A stretch of 20,820 nt of DNA from JACPHB01 sp964495505 (lineage in GTDB: Bacteria > Patescibacteriota > Minisyncoccia > UBA10092), in contig CAZBVM010000009.1 in the NCBI GenBank assembly GCA_964495505.1, forward strand, positions 1 through 20,820, in the 5' to 3' direction. Below, one piece after another: positions 14,978-20,820 of this stretch (position 1 is its first letter; every line of letters begins with the position of its first letter). The translations under genes and the position numbers were made by a program. The notes beneath the pieces are model-generated. The model did no database searches and was not told the DNA's origin. It saw only the letters and a program-made list of their open reading frames with translations.

Positions 14978-15592
14978 ATGAAAAGCCGAATCCCGAAATT
15001 TCTTATTCAGGACAGAATTATTTCACGAACAAAATACGTCAAATATGTGCGCAGAAGGGTTGCTTTTTTTCAAAACGAGAAAGCCAGAGTCAAAACTTTT
15101 GAAACAAATACATCGGTTATAATGCTGGCCAATGGCGGTTTAGTGCTACCCTATTTTAAAAATGGCCGCGGCAGGTGGAAAATTGTTTTAGTCAGCCAAT
15201 TCCGCCCGGCAGTTAAAACGGTAATTGTGGAAGCTCCCGGCGGAATGCTGGACTCGGAGCCGCCTGATTCAGCATTAACCCGCGAACTGTCTGAAGAAAC
15301 CGGGATTAAGATAAAATCACGATCTGTCGCGATAGTTGCGAGCGAATACATACACCCCTCAATTTTAAGCAATATAATTGTCGGTGGAATTGTTGAAATT
15401 AAGGCCAATATGGTGAAAAATAAAAAAACGGCTGGAATAAATTGTGAAAATGAATGGACGCGAGTGGAAGTTTTTGATCTCGTTGAAATTATGAAAAAGC
15501 GCGATGCGCACGCGATCATGTTGGATCTTATGACTTCGCGACTTATTGATGAAGTCGCCAAAGTGACAAAACTGCTTGTAAAAAAATACTAA
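14978..15592 (+). CDS. Nudix hydrolase (ADP-ribose/nucleotide-sugar pyrophosphatase-like)
   Basis: 204 aa. A complete Nudix box fits GX5EX7REUXEEXGU at residues 88-110: Gly88, Glu94, REL (102-104), EETGI (106-110). The preceding APGG and the WKIVLVSQFRPAV strand resemble ADP-ribose and nucleotide-sugar diphosphatases, which cleave NDP-sugars to sugar phosphate plus NMP. The ATG at 14978 has GGAGG (14969-14973) 4 nt upstream. It is the only plus-strand gene right of 6.2 kb, sits between divergent and convergent neighbours, and shares a bidirectional terminator with the kinase gene. A housekeeping or nucleotide-sugar-tuning role is possible. The first 45 residues are basic. Confidence 0.87.
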   Translation: MKSRIPKFLIQDRIISRTKYVKYVRRRVAFFQNEKARVKTFETNTSVIMLANGGLVLPYFKNGRGRWKIVLVSQFRPAVKTVIVEAPGGMLDSEPPDSALTRELSEETGIKIKSRSVAIVASEYIHPSILSNIIVGGIVEIKANMVKNKKTAGINCENEWTRVEVFDLVEIMKKRDAHAIMLDLMTSRLIDEVAKVTKLLVKKY

Positions 15593-15603
15593 GCATAAAA
15601 AAT

Positions 15604-15631
15604 AACCCCTTAGAATTATCTAGGGGGTTTT
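15604..15631. terminator. Bidirectional terminator between Nudix and kinase genes
   Basis: AACCCCTTAGA (15604-15614) pairs with TCTAGGGGGTT (15619-15629) with one G-T wobble and a 4-nt loop. T-runs follow on the plus strand (15628-15631) and the minus strand (T-rich, 15603-15595). The convergent genes end 11 bp before it on the left and 5 bp after it on the right. Confidence 0.85.
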
Positions 15632-15636
15632 CTGCG

Positions 15637-17172
15637 CTATTTGAGCAGCGTTGTGATAAATCTAAGCAACTGCGCCGCCTCGACCGGTTCGCGGTTGCCC
15701 ACCACTGTAACGGCCAGAGCCCCAACCGCATTGCCTATAAATCCTGCCAATTCCGGCGGAAACCCTTTGGCGACACAGGGCGCGGTGACGGAAAAAAACG
15801 CATCGCCGGCGCCGGTAGTATCAATAATACTCTGAGACAGAACGGGAATATTAAACGTGGTCCTGTCTTCCGGATTATAAATAACGGCGCCTCGCGGCCC
15901 CAAAGTAACGCAAATCGCGCCGGGAAAAGATACCCGCTGACCCAGTTTTTCAATCAATTTTTCCAAATCGGAGTGCTTATCGGCAAAAGCCAGCCGCAAC
16001 TCCTTGTAGTCCAGACAAAAATAATTAGCTCGGGAATATTTGGTTATCGGGTTGAAACCCAAGTTGGCAGTATTAGTTTGAGCGTTAACGGCCAAAAAAG
16101 CATTGCTGGAGCAAAGCAGATTGATCAGTTTTGGAGTCAGCAGTCCGTGGCCGTAATCCAAAATAAAAACCAGGTCATAATTCCGTTTTTTTAAAACATC
16201 CGCAATGTAATTGCCGATTTTGTCTTCAAGCTCAACTGCTAAACTATCGTCGCAAACATAAATTTCAAATAATTTGCTAAAATAGACAGGATCGAGAAAA
16301 CGTCTTTTAACAATCGTCGGCGCTTGCTCATAATAAAAAAAATTCGGTAAAATATTGGGCCGCAATTTCTCCCGTATCAACTCTTCTTTATTATCGCGTT
16401 TTCCGATTGCGGTAACTAGTTCAACACAGCCGCAAAAATCCGCCATATTATTGGCGCAAGCAAGAATCCCGCCCGCGTATATTTCTTCGCTTAAAAGTTT
16501 TGCCGCGATATGAGTGCCCTTTGGCGGCTTCCCGATTGGGTCAACAAAGTGATACTCATCCAATATGGTTTCGCCTATCAAAAGCGCCTTGGTATCTTTG
16601 AGGTCTTTCAACTTTTCTACCACTTTATCCGGTGGATACTTTTGTTTGAAAGCTCTAAGAAAATTTTTCACCGATTCGGGATATGCGCCGAAGTACTCAT
16701 TTAGAAGAGCGCTGGAGCTGAAAGTAATCTCGTCAGTGAAATGAACCTTGCCGCCAACCGACTCAATAGCTTCCCTTTCAAGAATAATTCCGCGGGTTTC
16801 ATCTTTTTCGGCATCCGCGTAATCCTTGCCTTTGACATAAACGTGCGGTTTAAGCTTCTTTATAGTTTCAACCGCGTTCGACCAATGGTTGATTGCCACA
16901 TAGTCGACAAATTCCAGCGCGGCGATGATTTCCGCGCGCAGTACGTCGGTAAACACCGGCCGGCCTGGTCCTTTATTAACATGCTCGTCTCGAGTTATGG
17001 TAACAACCAGAACATCTCCTAAGAGTTTAGCCGCATGAAAGTGGCGAATATGACCCGGATGTATTAAGTCAAAAACGCCGTGGCAATGAATAATCTTTTT
17101 ACCCTCTGTTTTCAGTTTTTGAAGTATTAAGGCAAGCTCGTTTAAGCTTTTAACCTTAGAACTTAAGGACAT
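15637..17172 (-). CDS. Fused nucleotidyltransferase-PfkB kinase (HldE-like, domains in reverse order)
   Basis: 511 aa from the ATG at 17172. The N-terminal domain (about 1-165) is a cytidylyltransferase-like nucleotidyltransferase: HGVFDLIHPGHI (31-42) with the HPGH nucleotide motif (38-41), RPVFTDVLRAEIIAALEFVD (71-90) and FSSSALL (151-157). The C-terminal domain (about 190-511) is a PfkB/ribokinase-type kinase: LLIGETILDEY (197-207) and DTTGAGDAFF (451-460) with catalytic Asp457. The same activities occur in E. coli HldE (heptose-7-phosphate kinase and heptose-1-phosphate nucleotidyltransferase), but there the kinase comes first. The upstream GmhA-like isomerase supports an NDP-heptose pathway. 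A longer frame to 17223 overlaps the isomerase gene by 61 bp; the chosen ATG overlaps by 10 bp and has GGGGGAAG upstream. The true substrate is inferred. Confidence 0.86.
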   Translation of the reverse strand: MSLSSKVKSLNELALILQKLKTEGKKIIHCHGVFDLIHPGHIRHFHAAKLLGDVLVVTITRDEHVNKGPGRPVFTDVLRAEIIAALEFVDYVAINHWSNAVETIKKLKPHVYVKGKDYADAEKDETRGIILEREAIESVGGKVHFTDEITFSSSALLNEYFGAYPESVKNFLRAFKQKYPPDKVVEKLKDLKDTKALLIGETILDEYHFVDPIGKPPKGTHIAAKLLSEEIYAGGILACANNMADFCGCVELVTAIGKRDNKEELIREKLRPNILPNFFYYEQAPTIVKRRFLDPVYFSKLFEIYVCDDSLAVELEDKIGNYIADVLKKRNYDLVFILDYGHGLLTPKLINLLCSSNAFLAVNAQTNTANLGFNPITKYSRANYFCLDYKELRLAFADKHSDLEKLIEKLGQRVSFPGAICVTLGPRGAVIYNPEDRTTFNIPVLSQSIIDTTGAGDAFFSVTAPCVAKGFPPELAGFIGNAVGALAVTVVGNREPVEAAQLLRFITTLLK

Positions 17173-17849
17173 TTTACTTCCCCCATATTCACTTTTGCCT
17201 TTACGAAAAGATCCAGAATGCAATGCATGATCGTTTGATGGGCCAGTTCAACAAATCCATAATGAGTTGAGGGAACATAAAAGTTCAAGTAGCCCAGTTT
17301 TCTTAAAGGATTATCCTGGCTAAACCCGGAGAATGTGACTGCATAGCACTTTTTAGCTAAAGCCGCTTCGCAGGCCTTGAGAATATTAGGCGACTTGCCG
17401 GAGCTTGAAATGGCAAAAAGCATGTCGCCGGCTTCTGCGAAAAGTTCCACTGGCTTGGCAAAAACATTCTCATAGCCGTAATCATTAGCCATGCAAGTAA
17501 GCAGCGCCGGACCGTAAAAATCCGCAATTTTTAAACCTCCTATGTTAGCATAGTCCTCCAATGCGTGCATTGCAATTGCCGCCGAACCGCCGTTGCCGAT
17601 AATCATAATTTTCTTATTATCGGTTTGGTTTTTTAGTAAACTAACGAGACAATTTATAGCATCAGCAATTTCAACTATTTTGTATCTTCTTCCCTCAATA
17701 CCATTTTCAATATCGTTGAAATCCCAACTATAAGTCGCTCTTGTTTCCCTTAAAAATCCTGAAAATTTTTGAAAATAATCGCCCGCTGTGCAGATATCTA
17801 ACTTCTCCAATTCTTGAAAGGTCTTTGCGGCCGCGTTATTGACTGGCAC
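17163..17849 (-). CDS. gmhA: SIS-domain sugar isomerase, GmhA (sedoheptulose-7-phosphate isomerase)-like
   Basis: 228 aa. The SIS fold carries the GmhA signatures MIIGNGGSAAIAMHALEDY (82-100), FAISSSGKSPNILKACEAAL (145-164) and a C-terminal VELAHQTIMHCILD (200-213) where GmhA has its active-site Glu/His. GmhA turns sedoheptulose-7-phosphate into D-glycero-D-manno-heptose-7-phosphate, the substrate of the kinase domain in the next gene, with which it overlaps by 10 bp. The chain is about 30 residues longer at the N-terminus than typical GmhA. The start is GTG at 17849, set by GAAGGAG about 7 nt upstream. Another SIS-type phosphosugar isomerase cannot be excluded. Confidence 0.8.
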   Translation of the reverse strand: MPVNNAAAKTFQELEKLDICTAGDYFQKFSGFLRETRATYSWDFNDIENGIEGRRYKIVEIADAINCLVSLLKNQTDNKKIMIIGNGGSAAIAMHALEDYANIGGLKIADFYGPALLTCMANDYGYENVFAKPVELFAEAGDMLFAISSSGKSPNILKACEAALAKKCYAVTFSGFSQDNPLRKLGYLNFYVPSTHYGFVELAHQTIMHCILDLFVKAKVNMGEVKCP

Positions 17850-17900
17850 TACTCTCTCCTTCTTACTTATTGTGATTTTAATGATCTATATAATGATATT

Positions 17901-17929
17901 TAAATAACATTTAGATACTAAAGCGTCAA
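17901..17929 (-). promoter_or_regulatory. Candidate promoter for the isomerase-kinase unit
   Basis: Minus-strand TTGACG (17924-17929) and TATTTA (17901-17906), 17-bp spacer; leader of about 45 nt. The -10 is a poor match. Confidence 0.35.
17911..17921. promoter_or_regulatory. Second copy of the TTAGATACTAA motif
   Basis: Identical to 11906-11916 and preceded in both places by AAC plus two bases. It lies between the candidate -35 and -10 elements upstream of the GmhA-like gene, a position where a bound protein could block transcription. Confidence 0.25.
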
Positions 17930-17945
17930 TAAATTTTTAAATAAT

Positions 17946-19073
17946 TCATTTTTCTATATACGGCCATTCCAATATATTGCTATTAACCTCTTCTAAATTT
18001 AACCGCTTTCGCCATTCTGTTTTATCAACTTTTTCAAGCAAGTTTTCAAATTCTTTTATTAAAAGTTCGCTATTTTCCTTGTCGCAAATTAGCCGCTTAA
18101 GCTTTTTGTTGTGCCAGGGAAAAACGCTTTCTGGTTTAAATAATAAATTAGTTATCGTATCTCGAGCTCTAAAATTCGTTAGAACACAAGGAGTGTTTCC
18201 GTAATAGGCAAGCGAAGCAAGTCCCGAAGTGGTACCCATGTGAAAAAAAGCGCAATGAATCAGCGCGAGATCTTGTTCAACATTGGTATTAAAATCCTTT
18301 GAAAATATAATATTGGGAAAATTTTTAAATCTATCTCCAAGCTCGCCTTTTCTTCCTAAGATAATAAACGCGATATTCGGATATTTATCGTTTGCATATT
18401 TAAAAAGATTTGACCACACTTCCAAATCCGCATTTCTGTCGGGCGTAAACTGGGAATTGAACCTCAAATTAATTGATACCATTAATTTATCGCCAGTATA
18501 TTTTTTAATAAAGGCCCTTGCCCACTTAATCGTGGTTTGTTTAAACTCCAATTGAGGCACAAACTTTTTTTCCAAATAAAAATCCCTGATTACGGCAAAA
18601 TTCCGTTCAATTGCAGTTACGCCTTTCAAATATTCCGAAAAACTGGGTTCCGTGTGATACCTGACGCCATTTTCCGCCAAAAAATATTCAAAATTAGAAT
18701 GAGAATCAAAAAATAAAACCGAACCTAATTTTGGAGCGGTGTTTAAAATCGGGATAATTTCCGCCAAGTGATAATGCAGATTGGAAGCGTTTATATACTG
18801 GGAAAATTTAGGGTTTGTTATAGGACTTTCCGAATCGTAAATAAACGCGATGTCAATTTTTTTTATGTTTTTTAACTCGGCCTGGCATAAAAGACGGGTC
18901 AAAAATTCAATCAAAACGCCCAGAGCCAAACCTGATTTAATATCCCAGATACCCAAAATTCTTTTTTCCGGCAGCTCTTTTTTTGATAAAAAATAATTAA
19001 AAACCGAAAAAACGATTAAAATTTTATTTTTAACGTAGTATTTAATATAGCGTTTTCCTATATCATTAAACAT
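17946..19073 (-). CDS. Probable GT-B-fold glycosyltransferase
   Basis: 375 aa from the ATG at 19073. Not recognised by a named family. The C-terminal half has the outline of a GT-B enzyme: a strand-turn start KLMVSINLRFN (196-206), FIILGRKGE (236-244), then DLALIHCAFFHMGTTSGLAS (268-287) and YYGNTPCVLTN (290-300), resembling the donor-sugar loop of GT9/heptosyltransferase-like and related capsule enzymes. With an NDP-heptose-type pathway next door, a heptosyltransferase-like role is tempting but unproven. A longer open frame extends to 19283, but its first 70 codons are the hairpin cluster and a terminator, so it is rejected. No Shine-Dalgarno precedes 19073; the promoter suggests leaderless translation. 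It stops at TGA. Confidence 0.68.
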   Translation of the reverse strand: MFNDIGKRYIKYYVKNKILIVFSVFNYFLSKKELPEKRILGIWDIKSGLALGVLIEFLTRLLCQAELKNIKKIDIAFIYDSESPITNPKFSQYINASNLHYHLAEIIPILNTAPKLGSVLFFDSHSNFEYFLAENGVRYHTEPSFSEYLKGVTAIERNFAVIRDFYLEKKFVPQLEFKQTTIKWARAFIKKYTGDKLMVSINLRFNSQFTPDRNADLEVWSNLFKYANDKYPNIAFIILGRKGELGDRFKNFPNIIFSKDFNTNVEQDLALIHCAFFHMGTTSGLASLAYYGNTPCVLTNFRARDTITNLLFKPESVFPWHNKKLKRLICDKENSELLIKEFENLLEKVDKTEWRKRLNLEEVNSNILEWPYIEK

Positions 19074-19084
19074 ACTTTGTTGAA

Positions 19085-19114
19085 ATATTACACCGATACG
19101 CGGGAAAATTGCAA
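19085..19114 (-). promoter_or_regulatory. Candidate promoter of the glycosyltransferase-like gene
   Basis: Minus-strand TTGCAA (19109-19114) and TAATAT (19085-19090), 18-bp spacer, transcription start about 5 nt before the ATG at 19073. It supports the short gene model. Confidence 0.45.
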
Positions 19115-19122
19115 ATGAAGCT

Positions 19123-19143
19123 CCGCGCAGCAAAGCTGCGCGG
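19123..19143. repeat. Hairpin 1 of the intergenic cluster
   Basis: CCGCGCAGC (19123-19131) and GCTGCGCGG (19135-19143), a perfect 9-bp stem with AAA loop, running into GGTATC. It resembles the GCGGGGTATTT end of the elements at 1017-1061 and 19229-19253. Confidence 0.8.
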
Positions 19144-19177
19144 TATCTTGCGGAATTCTTCCGAAGCCGAATACCCT

Positions 19178-19208
19178 CCTTCGCTCGCCTTCGGCGAGCT
19201 TCGGAAGG
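19178..19208. repeat. Hairpin 2 of the intergenic cluster
   Basis: A perfect inner stem GCTCGCC/GGCGAGC (19183-19189, 19193-19199) sits inside CCTTC/GAAGG (19178-19182, 19204-19208) with a 4-nt bulge. Wider imperfect symmetry (GAATACCC on the left, GGGTTATTC on the right) extends it to about 19169-19215. Confidence 0.7.
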
Positions 19209-19209
19209 G

Positions 19210-19268
19210 TTATTCTCCTCGCCTCCATCCCCGCGGCAAGCCGCGGGGTATTTGGCGAAGGAGAATAA
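19210..19268. repeat. Hairpin 3 of the intergenic cluster (long compound stem)
   Basis: Outer arms 19210-19223 and 19254-19268 are complementary with one bulged base (TTATTCTCC-TCGCC type). Inside is a perfect CCCCGCGGC/GCCGCGGGG stem (19229-19237, 19240-19248). The inner right arm continues as GCGGGGTATTT (19243-19253), the same 11-mer as at 1051-1061. The 233-bp stretch 19074-19306 holds no gene; it contains these hairpins, a promoter and a terminator. Confidence 0.8.
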
Positions 19269-19298
19269 AAAAAAACCCCACATATAGATGGGTGGGGT
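19267..19298 (-). terminator. Strong intrinsic terminator after the SDR gene
   Basis: Minus-strand ACCCCAC/GTGGGGT stem (19298-19292 and 19281-19275), 10-nt loop, followed by a run of nine T (19275-19267). It begins 8 bp beyond the SDR stop. Confidence 0.92.
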
Positions 19299-19306
19299 CC
19301 TCGTTT

Positions 19307-20053
19307 CTAAATTCCGCTGGCCGACCAGCCCCCGTCAACGTAAATATCCGTTCCCGTAACGTAACTTGACGCGTCTGAAGCCAAAAACACGGCCGCTCCG
19401 ACAAGGTCTTCCGGCTCGCCGTATCTTTTTATCATTGCCCTATCGATTCTTTCTTTGTGAAGTTGCGGATCGCTGAAACTTTTTTCCGTCATCGCGGTAT
19501 GAATATATCCCGGACAGATGCTGTTGACCCTGATTCCGTATTTTGCAAAGTCCATTGCCAAAGCCCGGGTCAAACCGCTTAGTCCGCTCTTGGAAGCGAC
19601 ATAGGCGGGGTTGCCTGAAAACCCGAAGCGGGAATTCAAACTGGCTATGTTTATAATGCTGCCGCCGGTTTTTTTATTGATCATTTCCAGTGCCACGAGC
19701 TGACTCAATCTGAATGGCGCTCGCAGATTGGTATTTAGGACCGTGTCCCATTCTTCCAGCGGATAATCTTCCGATGGATACGACTTAGATACGCCGGCGT
19801 TATTTACAAGGATATCTATTTTGCCGCCAATCCTTAATACTCTGTCTACCAATTCTCTAATATCTTTATCGTTGGTCACGTCCGCTTTAATAAAAAAACC
19901 GTTTCTTCCACACACTTCTAACTCCAAAATGTCTGCAAAACAAGTTACCGCTCCAAAATCCATCAGCCCCTTGGCGATAGCCAAGCCGTTGCCCCGAGTG
20001 GCTCCCGTAACAATGGCTACTTTCCCTTTGAGAGAAAAAAGCTTATTATTCAC
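19307..20053 (-). CDS. Short-chain dehydrogenase/reductase (classical SDR)
   Basis: 248 aa. Classical SDR marks: cofactor loop TGATRGNG (16-23), NNAG (84-87), catalytic Ser138, Tyr151 and Lys155 (YVASK), and the PGYIHT segment after the active site. It would use NAD(P)(H) to oxidise a hydroxyl or reduce a ketone; relatives include gluconate 5-dehydrogenase- and 3-oxoacyl-reductase-like proteins. The start is GTG at 20053, picked by GGAGG about 6 nt upstream and 11 bp after the phosphatase gene, with which it forms a two-gene unit ending at the terminator below 19298. The pairing with a KdsC-like phosphatase suggests a job in making or modifying an ulosonic acid or its precursor; this is inference. 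Confidence 0.88.
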   Translation of the reverse strand: MNNKLFSLKGKVAIVTGATRGNGLAIAKGLMDFGAVTCFADILELEVCGRNGFFIKADVTNDKDIRELVDRVLRIGGKIDILVNNAGVSKSYPSEDYPLEEWDTVLNTNLRAPFRLSQLVALEMINKKTGGSIINIASLNSRFGFSGNPAYVASKSGLSGLTRALAMDFAKYGIRVNSICPGYIHTAMTEKSFSDPQLHKERIDRAMIKRYGEPEDLVGAAVFLASDASSYVTGTDIYVDGGWSASGI

Positions 20054-20064
20054 TTTTTTCCTCC

Positions 20065-20685
20065 TTATTGCGGCGGTAAAGTTGTCGGATCAATTCCACG
20101 CGAATCAAGAATAAAGTTTGCGAAATCGCGCACAGCGCCCGCGCCGCCCTGCCTTTCCGAAATAAATAGCGCGATTTTTTTCACGGCTTTTTCGGCTTGA
20201 GCTGGCGCCGCCGGAAAACCAACTTTTCTAAGTAGCGGCATATCAACCAAATCATCTCCCATCATCGCGCATTCCTCAAAAGAAACGCCTATGCTTGAAA
20301 GAAACTGTTCGGCAGCTTCAACTTTTCTAGGACCGCCCATGCCGGGGTAAAGCACAACATGACTCCAGCCTCCGTCGCCTTCCGTTTTGGAAGACGAGGG
20401 AAGATTATTCCACTTTTCAACCAAATCCGTAATGGCCTTAGCGGAATCACCCTTTTCATTCGTAATGCATGCTATTTTTATACCAATTGCTCTCAACAAA
20501 GAAACGCCCTGCCCATCATAATAACTGCGCCGCTTGGCTTTATAAGGCGCGCCCTCAAGAACCTGATTATTGGTAAAAACGCCATCAACATCAAAGATGA
20601 CAGCTTTAATTCTCCTTGACTTTTCAACTACATTCATAATCCTATCGATTCTTTTCATCTCTTCTTCAAACATTCTTTCATCCAT
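20065..20685 (-). CDS. KdsC-like HAD-superfamily phosphatase
   Basis: 206 aa from the ATG at 20685, which has AAGGAG (20693-20698) 7 nt upstream; codons further up are the ribosome-binding site itself. HAD motifs: FDVDGVFTNN (31-40, nucleophile Asp32 and acid Asp34), CITNEKG (73-79, motif II Thr75) and MMGDDLVDMPLLRKVG (141-156, acidic pair Asp144-Asp145). The C-terminal ISERQGGAGAVRDFANFIL closely follows the KdsC pattern. KdsC removes phosphate from Kdo-8-phosphate and relatives do the same for sialic-type acid 9-phosphates, so it is a natural partner of the NeuB-like synthase. Odd feature: about 15 extra residues near 93-108 (LPSSSKTEGDGG) are encoded by a palindromic DNA element absent from ordinary KdsC layout. 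Confidence 0.87.
   Translation of the reverse strand: MDERMFEEEMKRIDRIMNVVEKSRRIKAVIFDVDGVFTNNQVLEGAPYKAKRRSYYDGQGVSLLRAIGIKIACITNEKGDSAKAITDLVEKWNNLPSSSKTEGDGGWSHVVLYPGMGGPRKVEAAEQFLSSIGVSFEECAMMGDDLVDMPLLRKVGFPAAPAQAEKAVKKIALFISERQGGAGAVRDFANFILDSRGIDPTTLPPQ
20371..20401. repeat. Palindromic element inside the phosphatase gene
   Basis: Arms 20371-20383 and 20389-20401 are 13 nt long around a GTTTT loop, complementary except for one G-G and one C-A opposition (the latter becomes a G-U wobble in the mRNA). It encodes residues of about 96-105 of the phosphatase, inside the extra hydrophilic loop. Confidence 0.6.
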
Positions 20686-20728
20686 GGCTCTTCTCCTTTT
20701 CAATTTTTAAGTTGCATGAATTGGAAAC

Positions 20729-20757
20729 AGATTAACATAGAATCAATAGCTTGTCAA
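20729..20757 (-). promoter_or_regulatory. Promoter of the phosphatase-SDR unit
   Basis: Minus-strand TTGACA (20752-20757) and a TAATCT -10 (20729-20734), 17-bp spacer, about 45 bp before the start codon. Beyond it (20758-20820) I see no gene. Confidence 0.5.
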
Positions 20758-20820
20758 ATAACAACAAGGTAAATTCAACCTTGAAGTGCAACACTAAAGA
20801 CTTCTAATGGGGTCTTCCAG

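Noticed and set aside
17173..17223. 17-codon extension of the nucleotidyltransferase-kinase
   Set aside because: It overlaps the isomerase gene by 61 bp and adds nothing conserved; the ATG at 17172 gives the usual short overlap.
19074..19283. 70-codon N-terminal extension of the glycosyltransferase-like gene
   Set aside because: It runs through three intergenic hairpins and begins in the SDR terminator; the Arg/Ala-rich translation is that of repeats, and a promoter lies just upstream of the ATG at 19073.
1..20820. CRISPR arrays, tRNA or rRNA genes, transposase genes
   Set aside because: None seen: no regularly spaced direct repeats, no cloverleaf-like segment noticed in the gaps, and no open frame with transposase features.

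Overview
This is a 20.8 kb cell-surface polysaccharide locus from a bacterium. The compact layout, modest G+C (roughly 40-45 % by eye), many short hairpin repeats placed inside genes as well as between them, and divergent versions of familiar enzymes suggest a Candidate Phyla Radiation (Patescibacteria/Parcubacteria-like) genome. That placement is an inference from style; there is no rRNA or other phylogenetic marker in the window. The standard code fits: all reading frames are open, most genes stop at TAA or TAG, and the gene at 17946-19073 stops at TGA.

Layout. The left 6.2 kb carries the assembly and export machinery on alternating strands: an O-antigen ligase/Wzy-like polymerase with a C-terminal TPR domain (54-2411, -), a polyprenyl-phosphate sugar-1-phosphate transferase that would start the glycan (2441-3781, +), an NAD-dependent nucleotide-sugar epimerase (3883-4794, -) and a Wzx-like flippase (4879-6162, +). 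The rest is almost all on the minus strand and carries sugar-modifying enzymes: a NeuB-family synthase without the SAF domain (6165-7142), a class I methyltransferase (7336-8181), and a five-gene run (12656 down to 8262) with a TylF-like methyltransferase, E1-alpha and E1-beta thiamine-diphosphate subunits, a second methyltransferase and a zinc-type alcohol dehydrogenase. Then come a DegT-family aminotransferase (12767-13867), a second epimerase/dehydratase (13939-14913), one plus-strand Nudix hydrolase (14978-15592), a heptose-type pair (a fused nucleotidyltransferase-kinase at 15637-17172 and a GmhA-like isomerase at 17163-17849), a probable GT-B glycosyltransferase (17946-19073), an SDR oxidoreductase (19307-20053) and a KdsC-like HAD phosphatase (20065-20685).

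How they may work together. The GmhA-like isomerase plus the kinase/nucleotidyltransferase would give an NDP-heptose or related activated sugar. The NeuB-like synthase plus the KdsC-like phosphatase would give a 3-deoxy-2-ulosonic acid. The E1 pair, alcohol dehydrogenase, SDR, aminotransferase and methyltransferases would decorate or rebuild one of these sugars. No E2/E3 (lipoyl) partners and no CMP-sugar transferase are visible, so the true substrates are open. The initiating transferase, flippase and polymerase would handle lipid-linked assembly and export.

Control signals are unusually readable. Nearly every transcription unit has a TTGACA-like -35 with a suitable -10, and several end in hairpin/T-tract terminators, two of which overlap coding sequence. 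The most unusual material is a set of palindromic elements: three inside the polymerase gene, one inside the phosphatase gene, a perfect 38-bp palindrome between two convergent genes, and a tandem hairpin cluster near 19.12-19.27 kb.
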